Positions 14,556 through 25,505 of a stretch of DNA of 64,000 nt are shown here, one piece after another; within the stretch, counting starts at the first letter, position 1, and each line of letters begins with the position of its first letter. This stretch comes from Sulfitobacter aestuariivivens. Its GTDB lineage: Bacteria > Pseudomonadota > Alphaproteobacteria > Rhodobacterales > Rhodobacteraceae. The notes under the pieces are model-generated. The model did no database searches. It was not told where the DNA came from and worked only from the letters and a program-made list of their open reading frames with translations. The translations under genes and the position numbers were made by a program. The stretch lies in NCBI RefSeq assembly GCF_014763045.1, contig NZ_JACTAG010000003.1, forward strand, positions 269,629 to 333,628, given 5' to 3'.

Positions 14556-15998
14556 CTACCCTGTCAGGGCGGCGCGGTAAACGCCCAGATAGGCTGCTGC
14601 CGATGTGTCCCAGCCTACCGGGTGCGCCATCGCACGGCGCATCATCCCGGCCCATGTTTTCGGATGCTGTCGAAACAGGGTGCAGGCCCGCCCGATGGCA
14701 TGGCCCAGCATGGTGGCGTCGCCCGGCGGATGTTGGAATCCCGTGGCGCAATTGCCGGCGGTCAGCGCGGCTTCGTTGGCGTCAATCACCGTGTCGGCCA
14801 GCCCACCCGTACGTGCCACCACGGGCAGGGTGCCGTATCGCAGCCCGTAAAGCTGCGTCAGGCCGCAGGGCTCGAACCGGGAGGGGATCAGAATCGCATC
14901 ACTGCCGCCCTGCAGCAGGTGTGACAGGTCTTCGTCGTAGCCGATGATCGTCCCCACCGCGCCGCTGAAATCGCTGCCGGCCTTCATGAAGGCGCGCTCT
15001 AGCGATGGGTCCCCGGTGCCCAGGACCGCAAGCCGTCCGCCCGCGCCCGTCAGGTGCGGCAGACACTCCAGCAGCAGATCAAGCCCCTTTTGCTCCGTCA
15101 GCCTGCTGATGACACAAAAGAGGGGACCGGGGCCGGTCTTTAGCCCAAAGCGTTTTTCGACTGCTGCCTTGTTGGTGGCTTTGCCTTTGAGACTGCGCGC
15201 TGAGTAGACGGCGGGCAATCGCGTGTCGGTGGCCGGGTTCCAGGCGTCAAGGTCGATTCCGTTGAGGATCCCTGAGAGATCGCCCTGTCGCGCCCGCAGC
15301 AGGCCGTCCATGCCCATGCCGAAGTCCGGTGTCAGCAGTTCAGCGGCATAGGTCGGGCTGACCGTGGTGATCTTGTCCGCCAGTGCCAAACCCGCTTTGA
15401 GAAAGCTGATGTGACCCCAGTATTCGATGCCCTCGGATGTGAATTGCGTCTTCTTGAGGTGCAGCGTCTCAAGGTGGCTGGCGTCATAGACGCCCTGAAA
15501 AGCGATATTGTGGATGGTGGTGATGACCGGTGGAGCCGCCGCGTCGGATTGCTGAAGGTAGGCTGGAACCAGACCAGCTTGCCAGTCATGCACGTTGATC
15601 ACGTCAGGTTGCCAGCCTTTGACGCCATTGCGACCTACTTGGGCACCTGCGAAGGCGAGTGCTGCAAACCGCAGGTCGTTGTCGGGCCAATCCTGACCGT
15701 CGGTGCCGAGGTAGGGCGAGCCGGGCCGGTCATAGAGATGCGGTGCATCAAGAAGCAGCAGATCAAGCCCCTCTGCCTGAACCGCGATCACCTGTGCCGG
15801 GCCACCAAAGAGCGCGTCAAAGGCCAGCATCTTTTTGCCGGCCTTCAGGTGTGGCTTGAGGGCCGTATAGGCCGGTATCAGCACCCGAACAGAGACGTCA
15901 TGGGCCTTGAGCGCCTTTGGCACGGCACCGATCACGTCGGCCAGACCGCCCGTCTTGACGAAGGGCGCGCATTCCGAGGCCACGAAAAGGACGTTCAT
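14556..15998 (-). CDS. glgA: Glycogen synthase (ADP-glucose)
   Basis: 480 aa GT5 glycosyltransferase that extends alpha-1,4-glucan from ADP-glucose. The N-terminus has the hallmark KTGGLADVIG loop for ADP-glucose binding. NVHDWQAGLVPAYL and HNIAFQG are typical of the first Rossmann domain, and the C-terminal domain has IPSRFEPCGLTQLYGLRYG with the catalytic Glu, followed by RTGGLADTV. It starts one base after the glgC stop. Confidence 0.96.
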   Translation of the reverse strand: MNVLFVASECAPFVKTGGLADVIGAVPKALKAHDVSVRVLIPAYTALKPHLKAGKKMLAFDALFGGPAQVIAVQAEGLDLLLLDAPHLYDRPGSPYLGTDGQDWPDNDLRFAALAFAGAQVGRNGVKGWQPDVINVHDWQAGLVPAYLQQSDAAAPPVITTIHNIAFQGVYDASHLETLHLKKTQFTSEGIEYWGHISFLKAGLALADKITTVSPTYAAELLTPDFGMGMDGLLRARQGDLSGILNGIDLDAWNPATDTRLPAVYSARSLKGKATNKAAVEKRFGLKTGPGPLFCVISRLTEQKGLDLLLECLPHLTGAGGRLAVLGTGDPSLERAFMKAGSDFSGAVGTIIGYDEDLSHLLQGGSDAILIPSRFEPCGLTQLYGLRYGTLPVVARTGGLADTVIDANEAALTAGNCATGFQHPPGDATMLGHAIGRACTLFRQHPKTWAGMMRRAMAHPVGWDTSAAAYLGVYRAALTG

Positions 15999-15999
15999 G

Positions 16000-17259
16000 T
16001 CAACTCTCCAGCCGATCGATCATCGGTTGGGTGATCATGCAAATGCCGTTTTCAGAACGCCTGAACCGTTTGGCGTCAAGTTCGGGGTTTTCGCCGACCA
16101 CCAGTCCTTCGGGGATTTCGACACCGCGGTCGATCACCACGTTCCTGAGGCGTGCCTTGCGATTGATCACCACGTAAGGCATCGCCACGACCCCTTCGAG
16201 TTCGGCAAAGGAGTGGGTCTTGACCCCGGTGAACAGCAGGCATTGATCCAGCCGTGATCCTGAGATGATGCAGCCACCTGACACCATCGACGACACCGCA
16301 TGCCCGCGCCGTCCCTCTTCGTTATGAATGAACTTGGCCGGCGGGGTCAGTTCCGAATAGGTCCAGATCGGCCACTCGTTGTCGTAAAGATCAAGCTCGG
16401 GCTCGAAATCGGTCAGATCGACATTCGCCTGCCAGAAGGCGTCGATGGTGCCGACGTCACGCCAATAGGGCTTTTCCTCAAGCCCGGTGCGCACACACGA
16501 GCGGCTGAAAGGGTGGGCATTGGCGCTGCCCTCGCGCACGATTTTGGGGATGATATCGCCCCCGAAATCATGACCATAGCCGTCTTCCTTGCTGCATTCG
16601 TCCAGAAGGCGGCACAGGTACTCGGTCTCGAACACGTAGATCCCCATGCTGGCCAGGGCCATGTCGGGATTGTCGGGCATCGGCGGGGGGTCAGCAGGTT
16701 TTTCAACGAAATCAAGGATCTGATCCGCGCTGTCGACCTTCATGACACCAAAGCCCTTGGCATCTTCGCGCGGCACTTCGATGCAGCCCACAGTCACATC
16801 CGCGCCGCTGAGGACGTGATGTTTGATCATCAGCGAATAGTCCTGCTTGTAGATGTGATCGCCGGCCAGAATGATGATGTATTTTGGCGCATACCCGCGG
16901 ATGATGTCGATGTTCTGGGTGACAGCATCTGCCGTGCCCTTGTACCAGTTCTCGTTATCAAGCTGCTGCGAGGCGGGCAGGATATCGAGGCTTTCGTTCC
17001 GCTCGGCGCGGAAAAAGCTCCAACCGCGCTGCAGGTGACGGATCAGGGAATGGGCCTTGTACTGGGTTGCCACGCCAATGCGGCGGATGCCTGAGTTGAC
17101 GGCGTTGGAGAGGGCAAAGTCGATGATCCGGCTCTTGCCGCCGAAATACATTGCAGGTTTGGCGCGTCTGTCGGTCAGCTCATAGAGGCGACTGCCCCGT
17201 CCTCCGGCCAGCACAAAGGCCATTGTCTGTTGTGCAAGTCGTGTTGATTGTCGGTCCAT
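16000..17259 (-). CDS. glgC: Glucose-1-phosphate adenylyltransferase
   Basis: 419 aa ADP-glucose pyrophosphorylase, the committed and allosterically controlled step of glycogen synthesis. The N-terminal pyrophosphorylase loop is [20 protein letters not shown], followed by [20 protein letters not shown], the catalytic-base region [11 protein letters not shown], and the glucose-1-phosphate site FVEKPADPP. The C-terminal third is a left-handed beta-helix ([21 protein letters not shown]). The gene starts 20 bases after glgB ends. Confidence 0.96.
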   Translation of the reverse strand: MDRQSTRLAQQTMAFVLAGGRGSRLYELTDRRAKPAMYFGGKSRIIDFALSNAVNSGIRRIGVATQYKAHSLIRHLQRGWSFFRAERNESLDILPASQQLDNENWYKGTADAVTQNIDIIRGYAPKYIIILAGDHIYKQDYSLMIKHHVLSGADVTVGCIEVPREDAKGFGVMKVDSADQILDFVEKPADPPPMPDNPDMALASMGIYVFETEYLCRLLDECSKEDGYGHDFGGDIIPKIVREGSANAHPFSRSCVRTGLEEKPYWRDVGTIDAFWQANVDLTDFEPELDLYDNEWPIWTYSELTPPAKFIHNEEGRRGHAVSSMVSGGCIISGSRLDQCLLFTGVKTHSFAELEGVVAMPYVVINRKARLRNVVIDRGVEIPEGLVVGENPELDAKRFRRSENGICMITQPMIDRLES

Positions 17260-17279
17260 AGGTCGTTCCCCCCAGATTT

Positions 17280-19520
17280 TCAGGTCTGCGCTGCCTCGTC
17301 TTGTTGCAACTCAAAAAAGAGCGTCGAAAGTGGTGGTAGGGTCAGTGACAGCGAATGCGGGCGTCCTGATGCGGCGATCTCTTCACTGTCGGCATGCCCC
17401 ATGTTTCCGCGGTCCGCCCCGCCATAGCGGCTGGCGTCGGTGTTCAAGCGCTCAATCCAGCGCCCCGGATACGGCACCCCGATGCGGCGCGCAGTGCGTT
17501 CAACGGGGGTGAAGTTGCTGACAACCAGCACGGGGGCCGCGTCTTTCGGGCCCTTGCGCAGCCACGCGAAAACGGAGTCCTCTGCCGCGTCTTCTTCGAT
17601 CCATTCGAAGCCGTCTGGCTTGCAGTCTTGTGCGTGGAGTGCGGGCGCCCCACGATAGAGCGTGTTGAGATCGCGGATCAGGGTCTGCATTCCCGCATGC
17701 CGAGGTTCACCCAGCAAGTGCCAGTCAAGACTGTCGTCGTGGTTCCATTCGCGTCTTTGGGCGAACTCGCAACCCATGAACAGCAGCTTTTTGCCCGGAT
17801 GCCCCCACATGAAGCCATAATAGGCCCGCAGGTTGGCAAATGCGTCGGCACCGTCACCGGGCATCTTTTCAATCATCGATCCTTTGCCGTGCACGACCTC
17901 GTCATGGCTGATCGGCAGGACAAAGTTTTCTGAAAAGGCGTAGTGCAGTCCGAATGTCATCTTTTGATGATGGTGTTTGCGGTGGATCGGATCTTCGGCA
18001 ATGTAGGACAGCGTGTCGTTCATCCACCCCATATTCCATTTGAATCCGAACCCCAGTCCGCCCTGATCTGCCGGACCGCTGACGCTTGGAAAGGCGGTGG
18101 ATTCCTCTGCCACTGTCATGATCCCCGGCACCTCGCCATATGTCACGGTATTGGTGCGTTGCAAAAACGCGATTGCCTCAAGATTTTCGCGACCCCCGTC
18201 CTTGTTTGGCACCCATTCGCCGTCTTTTCGCGAGTAGTCGCGGTAAAGCATGGAGGCGACGGCATCGACGCGCAATCCGTCGATGTGGTGTTCGCGCAAC
18301 CAGTAGAGCGCGTTAGCCACCAAATAATTGGACACCTCGCGCCGCCCGTAATTGAAAACCAGCGTGTTCCAGTCGGGATGAAACCCTTCGCGCGGGTCGG
18401 CGTGCTCGTAAAGTGGCGTGCCATCGAACTTGCCTAAGCCATGCGAGTCTTCGGGGAAATGCCCCGGTACCCAGTCAAGGATCAGCCCGATCTCTGCGGC
18501 ATGACATGCCTCAACAAAGGCACGGAATTCTTCGAGCGTGCCGTGTCGGATGGTTGGGGCGTAAAGACCGACGGGTTGATAGCCCCAGGAGCCATCGAAG
18601 GGGAATTCCGAAATCGGCATCAGCTCGATATGGGTGAAACCGAGGTCTTTCACATAGCTGACAAGCTGTTCAGCATATTCAATATAGGACAGGGGTCGAT
18701 TGCCGTCTTCGGGCACACGCCGCCATGAACCAAGGTGAACCTCGTAGATCGAAATCGGCTGGTCGATGCGTTGGTGTGCCGCACGGCCTTGCATCCAAGG
18801 GGCATCCTTCCAGTCATAGCCGTTCAGCCGACGCACGACAGAGGCGGTTTTGGGGGGGTGTTCCGCCCCAAAGCCGAATGGATCAGCTTTTTGTGGCAAC
18901 AGCGTGCCGGAGGAGTCGAGCAATTCGTATTTGTATGCCGCACCATCGCCGACATCTGGCAGAAAAACCTCCCAGACACCGGTCTGCCCGCGCCGTCGCA
19001 TTGGCGCGCGGCGCCCATCCCAGCCGTTGAAGTCGCCCACCACGGATACACGGCGCGCATTCGGCGCCCAGACCGCAAAGTGGGTCCCCGAAACACCTTC
19101 GTGCGTCATGACATGCGCGCCCAGCACCTGCCACAGATCCAGATGGGCACCTTCGTTGATCAGATGTTCATCAAGGTCCCCCATGACAGGGCCAAACCGA
19201 TAGGGGTCGTCTGTATCCCATTGATGATGGCCGCTGGTAAACTGCAGCCTGTAAGGAAATCGCTTCTTGCGGCGCGGTATCTCGCCCGCAAACAATCCTT
19301 CACCCAGGTTTTCGAGCGTGGCCAGCGTGCGTCCACTTTCTGCTTCCAGTACAGAGGCAGCATCGGCTTCGGGATGAAAGGCCCGAACGGTGATCGCACC
19401 GTTCTCCTGATGCAGGCCCAGCACTGAGAAAGGATCGGCATGGGTGCCGGTCGTAATCTGGTGGGCGTCATCGGGTGTGATCAAGCCGTTCTTCCTTTCG
19501 CCGCGTGCAGGCGTTTCCAC
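17280..19520 (-). CDS. glgB: 1,4-alpha-glucan branching enzyme
   Basis: 746 aa GH13 enzyme that introduces alpha-1,6 branches into glycogen. Two N-terminal beta-sandwich regions ([31 protein letters not shown]) precede the barrel. Catalytic residues lie in [17 protein letters not shown] (nucleophile), [13 protein letters not shown] (acid/base) and [15 protein letters not shown]. The start is read as GTG at 19520, giving [10 protein letters not shown]; a TTG further in (LITPDDAHQ) is possible. Only six bases separate it from the glgP stop. Confidence 0.95.
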   Translation of the reverse strand: METPARGERKNGLITPDDAHQITTGTHADPFSVLGLHQENGAITVRAFHPEADAASVLEAESGRTLATLENLGEGLFAGEIPRRKKRFPYRLQFTSGHHQWDTDDPYRFGPVMGDLDEHLINEGAHLDLWQVLGAHVMTHEGVSGTHFAVWAPNARRVSVVGDFNGWDGRRAPMRRRGQTGVWEVFLPDVGDGAAYKYELLDSSGTLLPQKADPFGFGAEHPPKTASVVRRLNGYDWKDAPWMQGRAAHQRIDQPISIYEVHLGSWRRVPEDGNRPLSYIEYAEQLVSYVKDLGFTHIELMPISEFPFDGSWGYQPVGLYAPTIRHGTLEEFRAFVEACHAAEIGLILDWVPGHFPEDSHGLGKFDGTPLYEHADPREGFHPDWNTLVFNYGRREVSNYLVANALYWLREHHIDGLRVDAVASMLYRDYSRKDGEWVPNKDGGRENLEAIAFLQRTNTVTYGEVPGIMTVAEESTAFPSVSGPADQGGLGFGFKWNMGWMNDTLSYIAEDPIHRKHHHQKMTFGLHYAFSENFVLPISHDEVVHGKGSMIEKMPGDGADAFANLRAYYGFMWGHPGKKLLFMGCEFAQRREWNHDDSLDWHLLGEPRHAGMQTLIRDLNTLYRGAPALHAQDCKPDGFEWIEEDAAEDSVFAWLRKGPKDAAPVLVVSNFTPVERTARRIGVPYPGRWIERLNTDASRYGGADRGNMGHADSEEIAASGRPHSLSLTLPPLSTLFFELQQDEAAQT

Positions 19521-19526
19521 ATCAAC

Positions 19527-21920
19527 CTAGCGCACAGAGGGTGCATTCCAAATCTCCTCCGCATAGCCACGGATCGTCCTGTCGGATGAAAACCAGCCCA
19601 TGCGGGCGGTATTTGTGGCCGCTTTCCGGGTCCAGCCCCGCTGATCGCGGTACGCTGCGTCCACTCTGCGCTGCGCGTCAAAATAGCTGTCAAAGTCACA
19701 GGTCACGAGGAAATAGTCGTGATCGTAGAGATTGGTCAGCACATCCTGATAGCGGGTTTTGTCACCCCCCGAGAATTCGCCGGCCGCGATCTGCTCAAGC
19801 GCCATGGAGAGGCGCGGGCTGTATTTTATTGCGTTGCGGGCGTAGGCGTGTTCGGCGCGGCGCGCCTCTACCTCGCTGGCGGTCAGGCCGAAGAGAAAGA
19901 AATTTTCTTCCCCCACATGATCGCGGATTTCCACATTCGCGCCATCCAGCGTGCCGATTGTGGGGCTGCCGTTCAGCGAAAGCTTCATATTGCCGGTGCC
20001 CGACGCCTCTTTGCCCGCGGTCGAAATCTGCTCTGACAGATCAGAGGCCGGGATCAGCAGTTCGGCCATCGAGACATTGTAGTTTTCAGGGTAGACTACC
20101 TGCAAAAGATCGCGGGTGACCGGGTCTTGGTTGAGTGTTTTGGCCACGTCATTGATCAGGCGAATGATAGACTTGGCCAGCACGTACCCCGGTGCCGCCT
20201 TGCCGCCAAAGATCTTGACGCGTGGTGTCCAATCGCCATCGGGATTGGCGCGAATATCGTTCCACAGGGCGATGGTTTCGAGGATGTTCAGATGCTGGCG
20301 CTTGTATTCGTGGATGCGCTTGATCTGAACGTCGAACATGGCGTCCGTGTTTAGTGACATGCCGTGCTCAGCCTTGAGCCATTGGGCCAGCCGCTGCTTG
20401 TTGCTGCGCTTTGCGGTGTCGTAGGCATCGAGAAAACCGGTATCGTCCAGATTCGGCTCCAGTTCCGACAACCGTTCCAGATCATCCTGCCAGCCGGTAC
20501 CGATGGTATCGGTGATCACGCGACGCAGGGCGGGGTTGCAGGCATGCAGCCAGCGGCGCGGCGTGACGCCGTTGGTCTGGTTCAGGATGCGCCCCGGATA
20601 GAGCGCATTGAGATCGGCAAAGACGGTTTCTTTTACCAGATCGGAGTGCAGTGCCGAGACCCCATTGACGTGAGACGCCATGATAAAGGCCAGTTCGCCC
20701 ATCTTGACGTTGCCGTCTTCTATGATGCGCACCTGAGTTCCCACGCGCTCGAAATGGGCAGCCTCAATATGCTGAATGATTTGATAGTGGCGCGGCAGAA
20801 TGCGCGAGAATAGCCCCTCTGACCAGCGTTCCAGCGCTTCTGGCAGCAGGGTGTGGTTGGTATAATTCAGCGTGGCCCGCGCTAGTTCGATGGCGGGCTC
20901 CATCTCAAGGCTGTGCACGTCTACCAGCAACCGCACCAGTTCAGGCCCGGCAATTGCGGGATGGGTGTCGTTAAGCTGGATCGCAACGTGGTCGGGCAGG
21001 GTTGCCAGTGCATGCCCCTCGGATAAAAAGCGCCGCAAGATATCCTGAAGCGACGCAGCGGTGAAGAAATACTCTTGCTTGAGCCGCAATTCCTTTCCGA
21101 CCTCGGTCGTGTCATCGGGATAAAGCACGCGGCTGATGGTCCGTGCGAGGCTCTCGGCCACGCTGGCACCGATGTAATCCCCGCGGTTAAAGCTTTCGAG
21201 ATCAAAAAGGGCCGCTGGCTTCGCCGCCCAAAGACGGAGAGTGTTGGCCCATTTGCCCTGCCAGCCGACAGTCGGCGTGTCGTGTGCAGAGGCAACAACG
21301 GTTTCGCCCGGCTCCCAGGATGCTTGGCCGTTTTCGGTGCGCACGTGACCGCCAAAATGGATGGGGTAGGCCACCTCGGGTCGCTCGAATTCCCAGACAT
21401 GGCGCTGCTCTAGCCACGCTTCTGCGCTTTCCATCTGCTGGCCATTTTCAAAGTGCTGTTCGAAGAGACCGTGTTCGTACCGGATGCCATAGCCATAGGC
21501 CGGGATGGCAAGCGTTGACAGGCTGTCCATGAAACAGGCGGCCAGTCGTCCCAGACCGCCGTTTCCTAGAGCTGCATCGGGTTCATCCGCAACTACCGCG
21601 TGGTAATCCTGACCCAGCGCGTTCATTGCCACGCGCGCGTTCTCTTCCAGATCGAGGTTGATGATCACGTCTTCGATCAGCCGCCCGATCAGGAATTCCA
21701 TCGACAGGTAATAGACGCGCTTGTGCTTGCCTTCATACGTTTGGCGTGTCGAGGCGAACCAGGGCTCGACCACCCGGTCGCGCAGGGTCAGTGACAATGC
21801 GATGCGCCAGTCATAAAGACTGGCATGTGCCGCATCCTTGCCTAACGAGAATTTCAAATGTTTCTCGATATCGGTGCGCAGGGAGTCGGGGGTGACGGTT
21901 TCGGGATTGATTTGCAGCAT
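19527..21920 (-). CDS. glgP: Glycogen phosphorylase
   Basis: 797 aa GT35 enzyme that releases glucose-1-phosphate from glycogen ends with pyridoxal phosphate as cofactor. The PLP lysine is in EASGTGNMKLSLNGS, and YYLSMEFLIGR, ALGNGGLGRLAACF and VQIKRIHEYKRQHLN are clear family signatures. It is the first gene of the glgP-B-C-A-X-malQ-pgm operon. The AUG lies about 168 bases downstream of a LacI-type palindrome, suggesting sugar-dependent control of the operon. Confidence 0.97.
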   Translation of the reverse strand: MLQINPETVTPDSLRTDIEKHLKFSLGKDAAHASLYDWRIALSLTLRDRVVEPWFASTRQTYEGKHKRVYYLSMEFLIGRLIEDVIINLDLEENARVAMNALGQDYHAVVADEPDAALGNGGLGRLAACFMDSLSTLAIPAYGYGIRYEHGLFEQHFENGQQMESAEAWLEQRHVWEFERPEVAYPIHFGGHVRTENGQASWEPGETVVASAHDTPTVGWQGKWANTLRLWAAKPAALFDLESFNRGDYIGASVAESLARTISRVLYPDDTTEVGKELRLKQEYFFTAASLQDILRRFLSEGHALATLPDHVAIQLNDTHPAIAGPELVRLLVDVHSLEMEPAIELARATLNYTNHTLLPEALERWSEGLFSRILPRHYQIIQHIEAAHFERVGTQVRIIEDGNVKMGELAFIMASHVNGVSALHSDLVKETVFADLNALYPGRILNQTNGVTPRRWLHACNPALRRVITDTIGTGWQDDLERLSELEPNLDDTGFLDAYDTAKRSNKQRLAQWLKAEHGMSLNTDAMFDVQIKRIHEYKRQHLNILETIALWNDIRANPDGDWTPRVKIFGGKAAPGYVLAKSIIRLINDVAKTLNQDPVTRDLLQVVYPENYNVSMAELLIPASDLSEQISTAGKEASGTGNMKLSLNGSPTIGTLDGANVEIRDHVGEENFFLFGLTASEVEARRAEHAYARNAIKYSPRLSMALEQIAAGEFSGGDKTRYQDVLTNLYDHDYFLVTCDFDSYFDAQRRVDAAYRDQRGWTRKAATNTARMGWFSSDRTIRGYAEEIWNAPSVR

Positions 21921-22087
21921 GAAGCCTTCGCGAGAATAGCGGGCCGAACGGCCGTGACAGGGCGGAGCGCGTCTAAGGCGCGGGGTTAGTCGGTTCCTAG
22001 ATCAACGCGCCGCACATGTCACGCAACACGGTCTGACCAACCGCAGGACAGGCGGTCGGATCGAGGAAGGTATGGTGCCAGACCGCT

Positions 22088-22107
22088 AAATGATAGCGCT
22101 AACATTT
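22088..22107. promoter_or_regulatory. LacI-family-type operator upstream of glgP
   Basis: The 20-base palindrome AAATGATAGCGCTAACATTT has 9 of 10 symmetric base pairs and a central TAGC/GCTA with a CpG at the dyad, as in LacI/GalR-family operators. It lies between the Gfo/Idh stop (22172) and glgP (21920), so glgP is the natural target. The LacI gene encoded 2.3 kb away is one candidate regulator, but it may belong to another operator type. Confidence 0.6.
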
Positions 22108-22171
22108 TCAAGGTGCGCTATGAATCACCCTCAACCGGGGGACGGCATGTTGCGCTGATGCACACAGGTCT

Positions 22172-23302
22172 TCAGCCGCGCAGTTTGACCCAGCGGGCGT
22201 TCCCGGCGGACGACCGGACACAGGCATCGATGAATTCGACACCGCGCAGGCCGTCCTCAATTGTCGGGTAATGCACCGCAGCGTCTGGCGTGGTGCCTGC
22301 GCGATGGGCCTCGATGGCGTCAGCGGCTTCGCTGTAAATGTTCGCAAAGCCTTCAAGATATCCTTCAGGATGGCCGGGGGGCACGCGGCTGAGGCGCGCT
22401 GCAGCGTCGCCCGCGCCGGACCCGTTGCGGGTGATCAGGCGCTTGGGTTCCCCAAACGGTGTGTGCCACAGGTAATTTGGATCTTCCTGCGCCCATTCAA
22501 GGCCGCCTTTCTCGCCGTAGACGCGGATTCGCAGGGCATTCTCATTGCCCGGCGCCACCTGAGAACACCACAGCATCCCTTTAGCTCCGCCCTCAAAGCG
22601 CAGCATGACGTGCCCGTTGTCATCCACTTGCCGCCCCGGCACGAAGGCGTCCAGATCAGCAGCAAGGCTTTCAACCTCCAATCCGGTGATGAACCGCGCA
22701 AGGTTATGCGCATGAGTGCCGATGTCCCCGGTTGAGCCGCCCGCGCCGGAACGCGCCGGATCGGTGCGCCATTCGGCTTGCTTGAATGTTTCTTCCTGTG
22801 TCAGCCAGTCCTGCGGGTATTCCACCTGCACAACGCGGATTTTGCCGATCTCGCCGCCTGCCACCATTTCGCGCGCCTGCCGCACCATGGGATAGCCGGT
22901 GTAATTATGGGTCAGGATAAACAGCGCATCTGATTTTTCGGCAGCCTTCGCCAGCTTTCTGGCGTCCGCAAGGGTTGAGGTCAGCGGCTTGTCACAGATC
23001 ACATGAATGCCGCGTTTGAGAAACTCCCGTGCGGCGGCATAGTGCACATGATTGGGCGTCACGATGCTGACTGCCTCAATCCCGGTTTTCAGCCGCGCCT
23101 CGCGGATCGCCATCTGTTTGAAGTCGTCATAGATGCGGGGCAGCCCAAGGGCCTCTCCGCTTTCGCGCGCCTTGTCAGGTGTTGAAGACAGGGCACCTGC
23201 CACCAGCTCATACCTGTCATCGATGCGAGACGCGATCCGATGCACGCCCCCAATGAAGGCATCATTGCCGCCACCCACCATTCCCAGCCTGATCCGCTTC
23301 AT
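22172..23302 (-). CDS. Gfo/Idh/MocA-family oxidoreductase
   Basis: 376 aa. The N-terminal Rossmann fold begins at residue 5 ([17 protein letters not shown]), with [20 protein letters not shown] and the conserved [12 protein letters not shown] containing the catalytic Lys. The C-terminal domain has [20 protein letters not shown] with the conserved Asp/His pair. Such enzymes oxidise or reduce sugars, inositols or polyols with NAD(P). It is the last gene of the long minus-strand sugar operon, 73 bases after a sugar isomerase. The ATG at 23302 follows GGGGGA; an in-frame GTG at 23317 is the alternative. The substrate is unknown. Confidence 0.85.
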   Translation of the reverse strand: MKRIRLGMVGGGNDAFIGGVHRIASRIDDRYELVAGALSSTPDKARESGEALGLPRIYDDFKQMAIREARLKTGIEAVSIVTPNHVHYAAAREFLKRGIHVICDKPLTSTLADARKLAKAAEKSDALFILTHNYTGYPMVRQAREMVAGGEIGKIRVVQVEYPQDWLTQEETFKQAEWRTDPARSGAGGSTGDIGTHAHNLARFITGLEVESLAADLDAFVPGRQVDDNGHVMLRFEGGAKGMLWCSQVAPGNENALRIRVYGEKGGLEWAQEDPNYLWHTPFGEPKRLITRNGSGAGDAAARLSRVPPGHPEGYLEGFANIYSEAADAIEAHRAGTTPDAAVHYPTIEDGLRGVEFIDACVRSSAGNARWVKLRG

Positions 23303-23375
23303 CCTGTAGTCCCCCACTTCATCTTTCTAAAAAACTCCCCCCGGGTGGGCTGTTTTGCCCCACAAAGCCATCGCT

Positions 23376-24431
23376 TCAGTCGATGCCCAGCATCTTCCGG
23401 TTGGCGGCCTCATCCGTGCCCCCATCGGCGAAGTCGTCAAACGCCCGTTCTGTCACGCGGATGATGTGATCCTTGACGAACTGTGCGCCCTCGCGTGCGC
23501 CGTCTTCGGGGTGTTTGAGGCAGCATTCCCATTCCACCACGGCCCAGCCGTCAAAATCCATCGCCGAAAGCTTGGAGAAGATCGCGTTGAAATCGACCTG
23601 TCCGTCGCCCAGTGACCGGAAGCGGCCCGCACGATCGACCCACGGCTGATAGCCGGAATAGACCCCCTGCCGCCCCGTTGGATTAAACTCTGCGTCCTTG
23701 ACGTGGAACATCTTGATCCGGTCGGCGTAGATGTCGAGGTTGTCAATGTAATCAAGGCACTGCAGCACATAATGGCTGGGATCATAGAGCATGTTGCAGC
23801 GGGTGTGGTTGTCCACGCGTTCCAAAAACATCTCGAAGGTCACGCCGTCGTGCAGGTCCTCTCCCGGATGGATTTCGTAACAGATGTTGACGTCGTTTTC
23901 CTCTGCATGATCCAGAATAGGCCGCCACCGCGCGGCCAACTCATCGAATGCGGTCTCGATCAGCCCCGCAGGGCGTTGCGGCCAAGGGTAGACATAGGGC
24001 CACGCGAGAGCGCCGGAAAAGCTGACGTGGTTCTTGATGCCCATATTGGCAGAGGCTGAGATCGCCTTCATCACCTGATCCACAGCCCATTCCTGACGCG
24101 CCGCCGGATTGCCATGCACCGAAGGGTCGGCAAAGCCATCAAATGCGGCGTCATAGGCCGGATGCACGGCAACCAGCTGGCCTTGCAAATGCGTCGAAAG
24201 CTCTGTCACCTCAACACCGTTCTCGGCCGCCTGACCTTTGAAGGTGTCACAATAATCCTTGCTTTCCGCAGCCTTTGCCAGATCGAACAAACGTCCATCC
24301 CAGCTGGGCACCTGCACGCCTTTGTAGCCACAATCGGCGGCCCATTTGGTGATGGCGTCCCATGAATTGAATGGCGCATCGTCCCCTGCGAATTGCGCCA
24401 GAAACAGCGCTGGTCCCTTGATGGTCTTCAT
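23376..24431 (-). CDS. Sugar phosphate isomerase/epimerase, AP endonuclease-2 family TIM barrel
   Basis: 351 aa. Metal-binding segments typical of the xylose-isomerase-like TIM barrel are visible: ICYEIHPGEDLHDG (Glu/His), MLYDPSHYVLQ (Asp/His), RIKMFHVKDAEF (His/Asp) and AVVEWECCLKHPEDGA (Glu). Members isomerise or epimerise keto-sugars or inosose-like compounds. Its start overlaps the LacI stop by four bases, and a Gfo/Idh dehydrogenase follows, so the two probably act in succession on an imported carbohydrate. No feature fixes the substrate. Confidence 0.8.
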   Translation of the reverse strand: MKTIKGPALFLAQFAGDDAPFNSWDAITKWAADCGYKGVQVPSWDGRLFDLAKAAESKDYCDTFKGQAAENGVEVTELSTHLQGQLVAVHPAYDAAFDGFADPSVHGNPAARQEWAVDQVMKAISASANMGIKNHVSFSGALAWPYVYPWPQRPAGLIETAFDELAARWRPILDHAEENDVNICYEIHPGEDLHDGVTFEMFLERVDNHTRCNMLYDPSHYVLQCLDYIDNLDIYADRIKMFHVKDAEFNPTGRQGVYSGYQPWVDRAGRFRSLGDGQVDFNAIFSKLSAMDFDGWAVVEWECCLKHPEDGAREGAQFVKDHIIRVTERAFDDFADGGTDEAANRKMLGID

Positions 24432-25498
24432 CTGATTTCCCCTCCCTGCGGTGGAATATTCTCTTTGAGATAAACGTCGATCCGGATGCGTTCCTGCGCA
24501 AGATTGATCGCGGCCCTGTCGGAATTGGCGCGCATGATGCGCACTGCAGAGCGCACCAGATGGCCCGAATCCTGGCTGATGACGGCGTCGAACTGACCGT
24601 TCGTAAGGGCGTCGCGTGACAATGGTGTCAGCTCATGCGCCACGACGACGGGCTTTGGCTGATCGGGATATTGGTCGAAATGACGTAGCAGACCCTCATT
24701 GCCGGCAGCCGACGAATAAATGCCGATGACGTCAGCGTTGTCTGCCAGTGCATGGGGCAACAGACGTTCGATCTGATCGGGGTCATCGCGGCCTTCCAGC
24801 GATGCGAGCACTTCAAGATGCGGAAAGTCCCGTGACATGACCTCGTCAAAGCCAAGACGTCGCTCCAGGTGGTCGCGTGCCAGCATGGAGCCGGTGACGA
24901 CAAGCACCTTGCCTTCGTGATCCCCCAGGAACCGGCCCATCAGCGCAGCGGCGGTACGACCTGCCGCGACGTTATCCACGCCGATGTAATTGTCCCGCTC
25001 AGAGCTGGGGATGTCCGCAACCAAGGAGACCACAGTCACGCCATGACGTTTGAGATACGCAATGGAATCGCGCACCGATGGCGTTTCCGGCCCAAAAATC
25101 GCCACACCGTCCACCTGCGTGGGGTCCAGCGCGTCGATGGCACGTGACAGGGCGACAGGATCAAAGGCGGCCACGCGCACAAAGCTGACTTGCGTGCGGT
25201 CGCGCCGCAAATTCGGGGCAAGCTGTTCGATCTGATGCTCAAGCATCGAGATGAATTCGTTCTCTGCCAATGGCAGGATGAATGTGAAGCGATAAATCCG
25301 CCCACGGGCCAGATTGGCCGCGGCGGTGTCGCGTACGTATCCCAGATCGGCAATCGCCTGATTGACCTTGCGCACCGTCACCTCGCGTACGCCGGGGCGT
25401 GCATTCAGAACCCGGTCAACCGTCGCAAGGCTGACCTGAGCAACGCGCGCAATGTCGTTGATCGTGGGATTCAGGAGGGTGGTTTCCTTATCGGTCAT
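24428..25498 (-). CDS. LacI-family transcriptional regulator of the sugar operon
   Basis: 356 aa from MTDKETTLL. The helix-turn-helix is at residues about 10-55 (TINDIARVAQVSLATVDRVL, then the hinge GYVRDTAAANLARG). The rest is a periplasmic-binding-protein-like effector domain (DGVAIFGPETPSVRDSIAYL, DNYIGVDNVAAGRTAA). It lies inside the operon, 7 bases after the DHA-kinase gene and overlapping the isomerase start by four bases. It is therefore co-transcribed and likely to sense the imported sugar or an intermediate. Two tandem dyads with central CpG in front of the first gene (33328-33376) are plausible targets. Confidence 0.9.
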   Translation of the reverse strand: MTDKETTLLNPTINDIARVAQVSLATVDRVLNARPGVREVTVRKVNQAIADLGYVRDTAAANLARGRIYRFTFILPLAENEFISMLEHQIEQLAPNLRRDRTQVSFVRVAAFDPVALSRAIDALDPTQVDGVAIFGPETPSVRDSIAYLKRHGVTVVSLVADIPSSERDNYIGVDNVAAGRTAAALMGRFLGDHEGKVLVVTGSMLARDHLERRLGFDEVMSRDFPHLEVLASLEGRDDPDQIERLLPHALADNADVIGIYSSAAGNEGLLRHFDQYPDQPKPVVVAHELTPLSRDALTNGQFDAVISQDSGHLVRSAVRIMRANSDRAAINLAQERIRIDVYLKENIPPQGGEIR

Positions 25499-25505
25499 CT
25501 GATCC

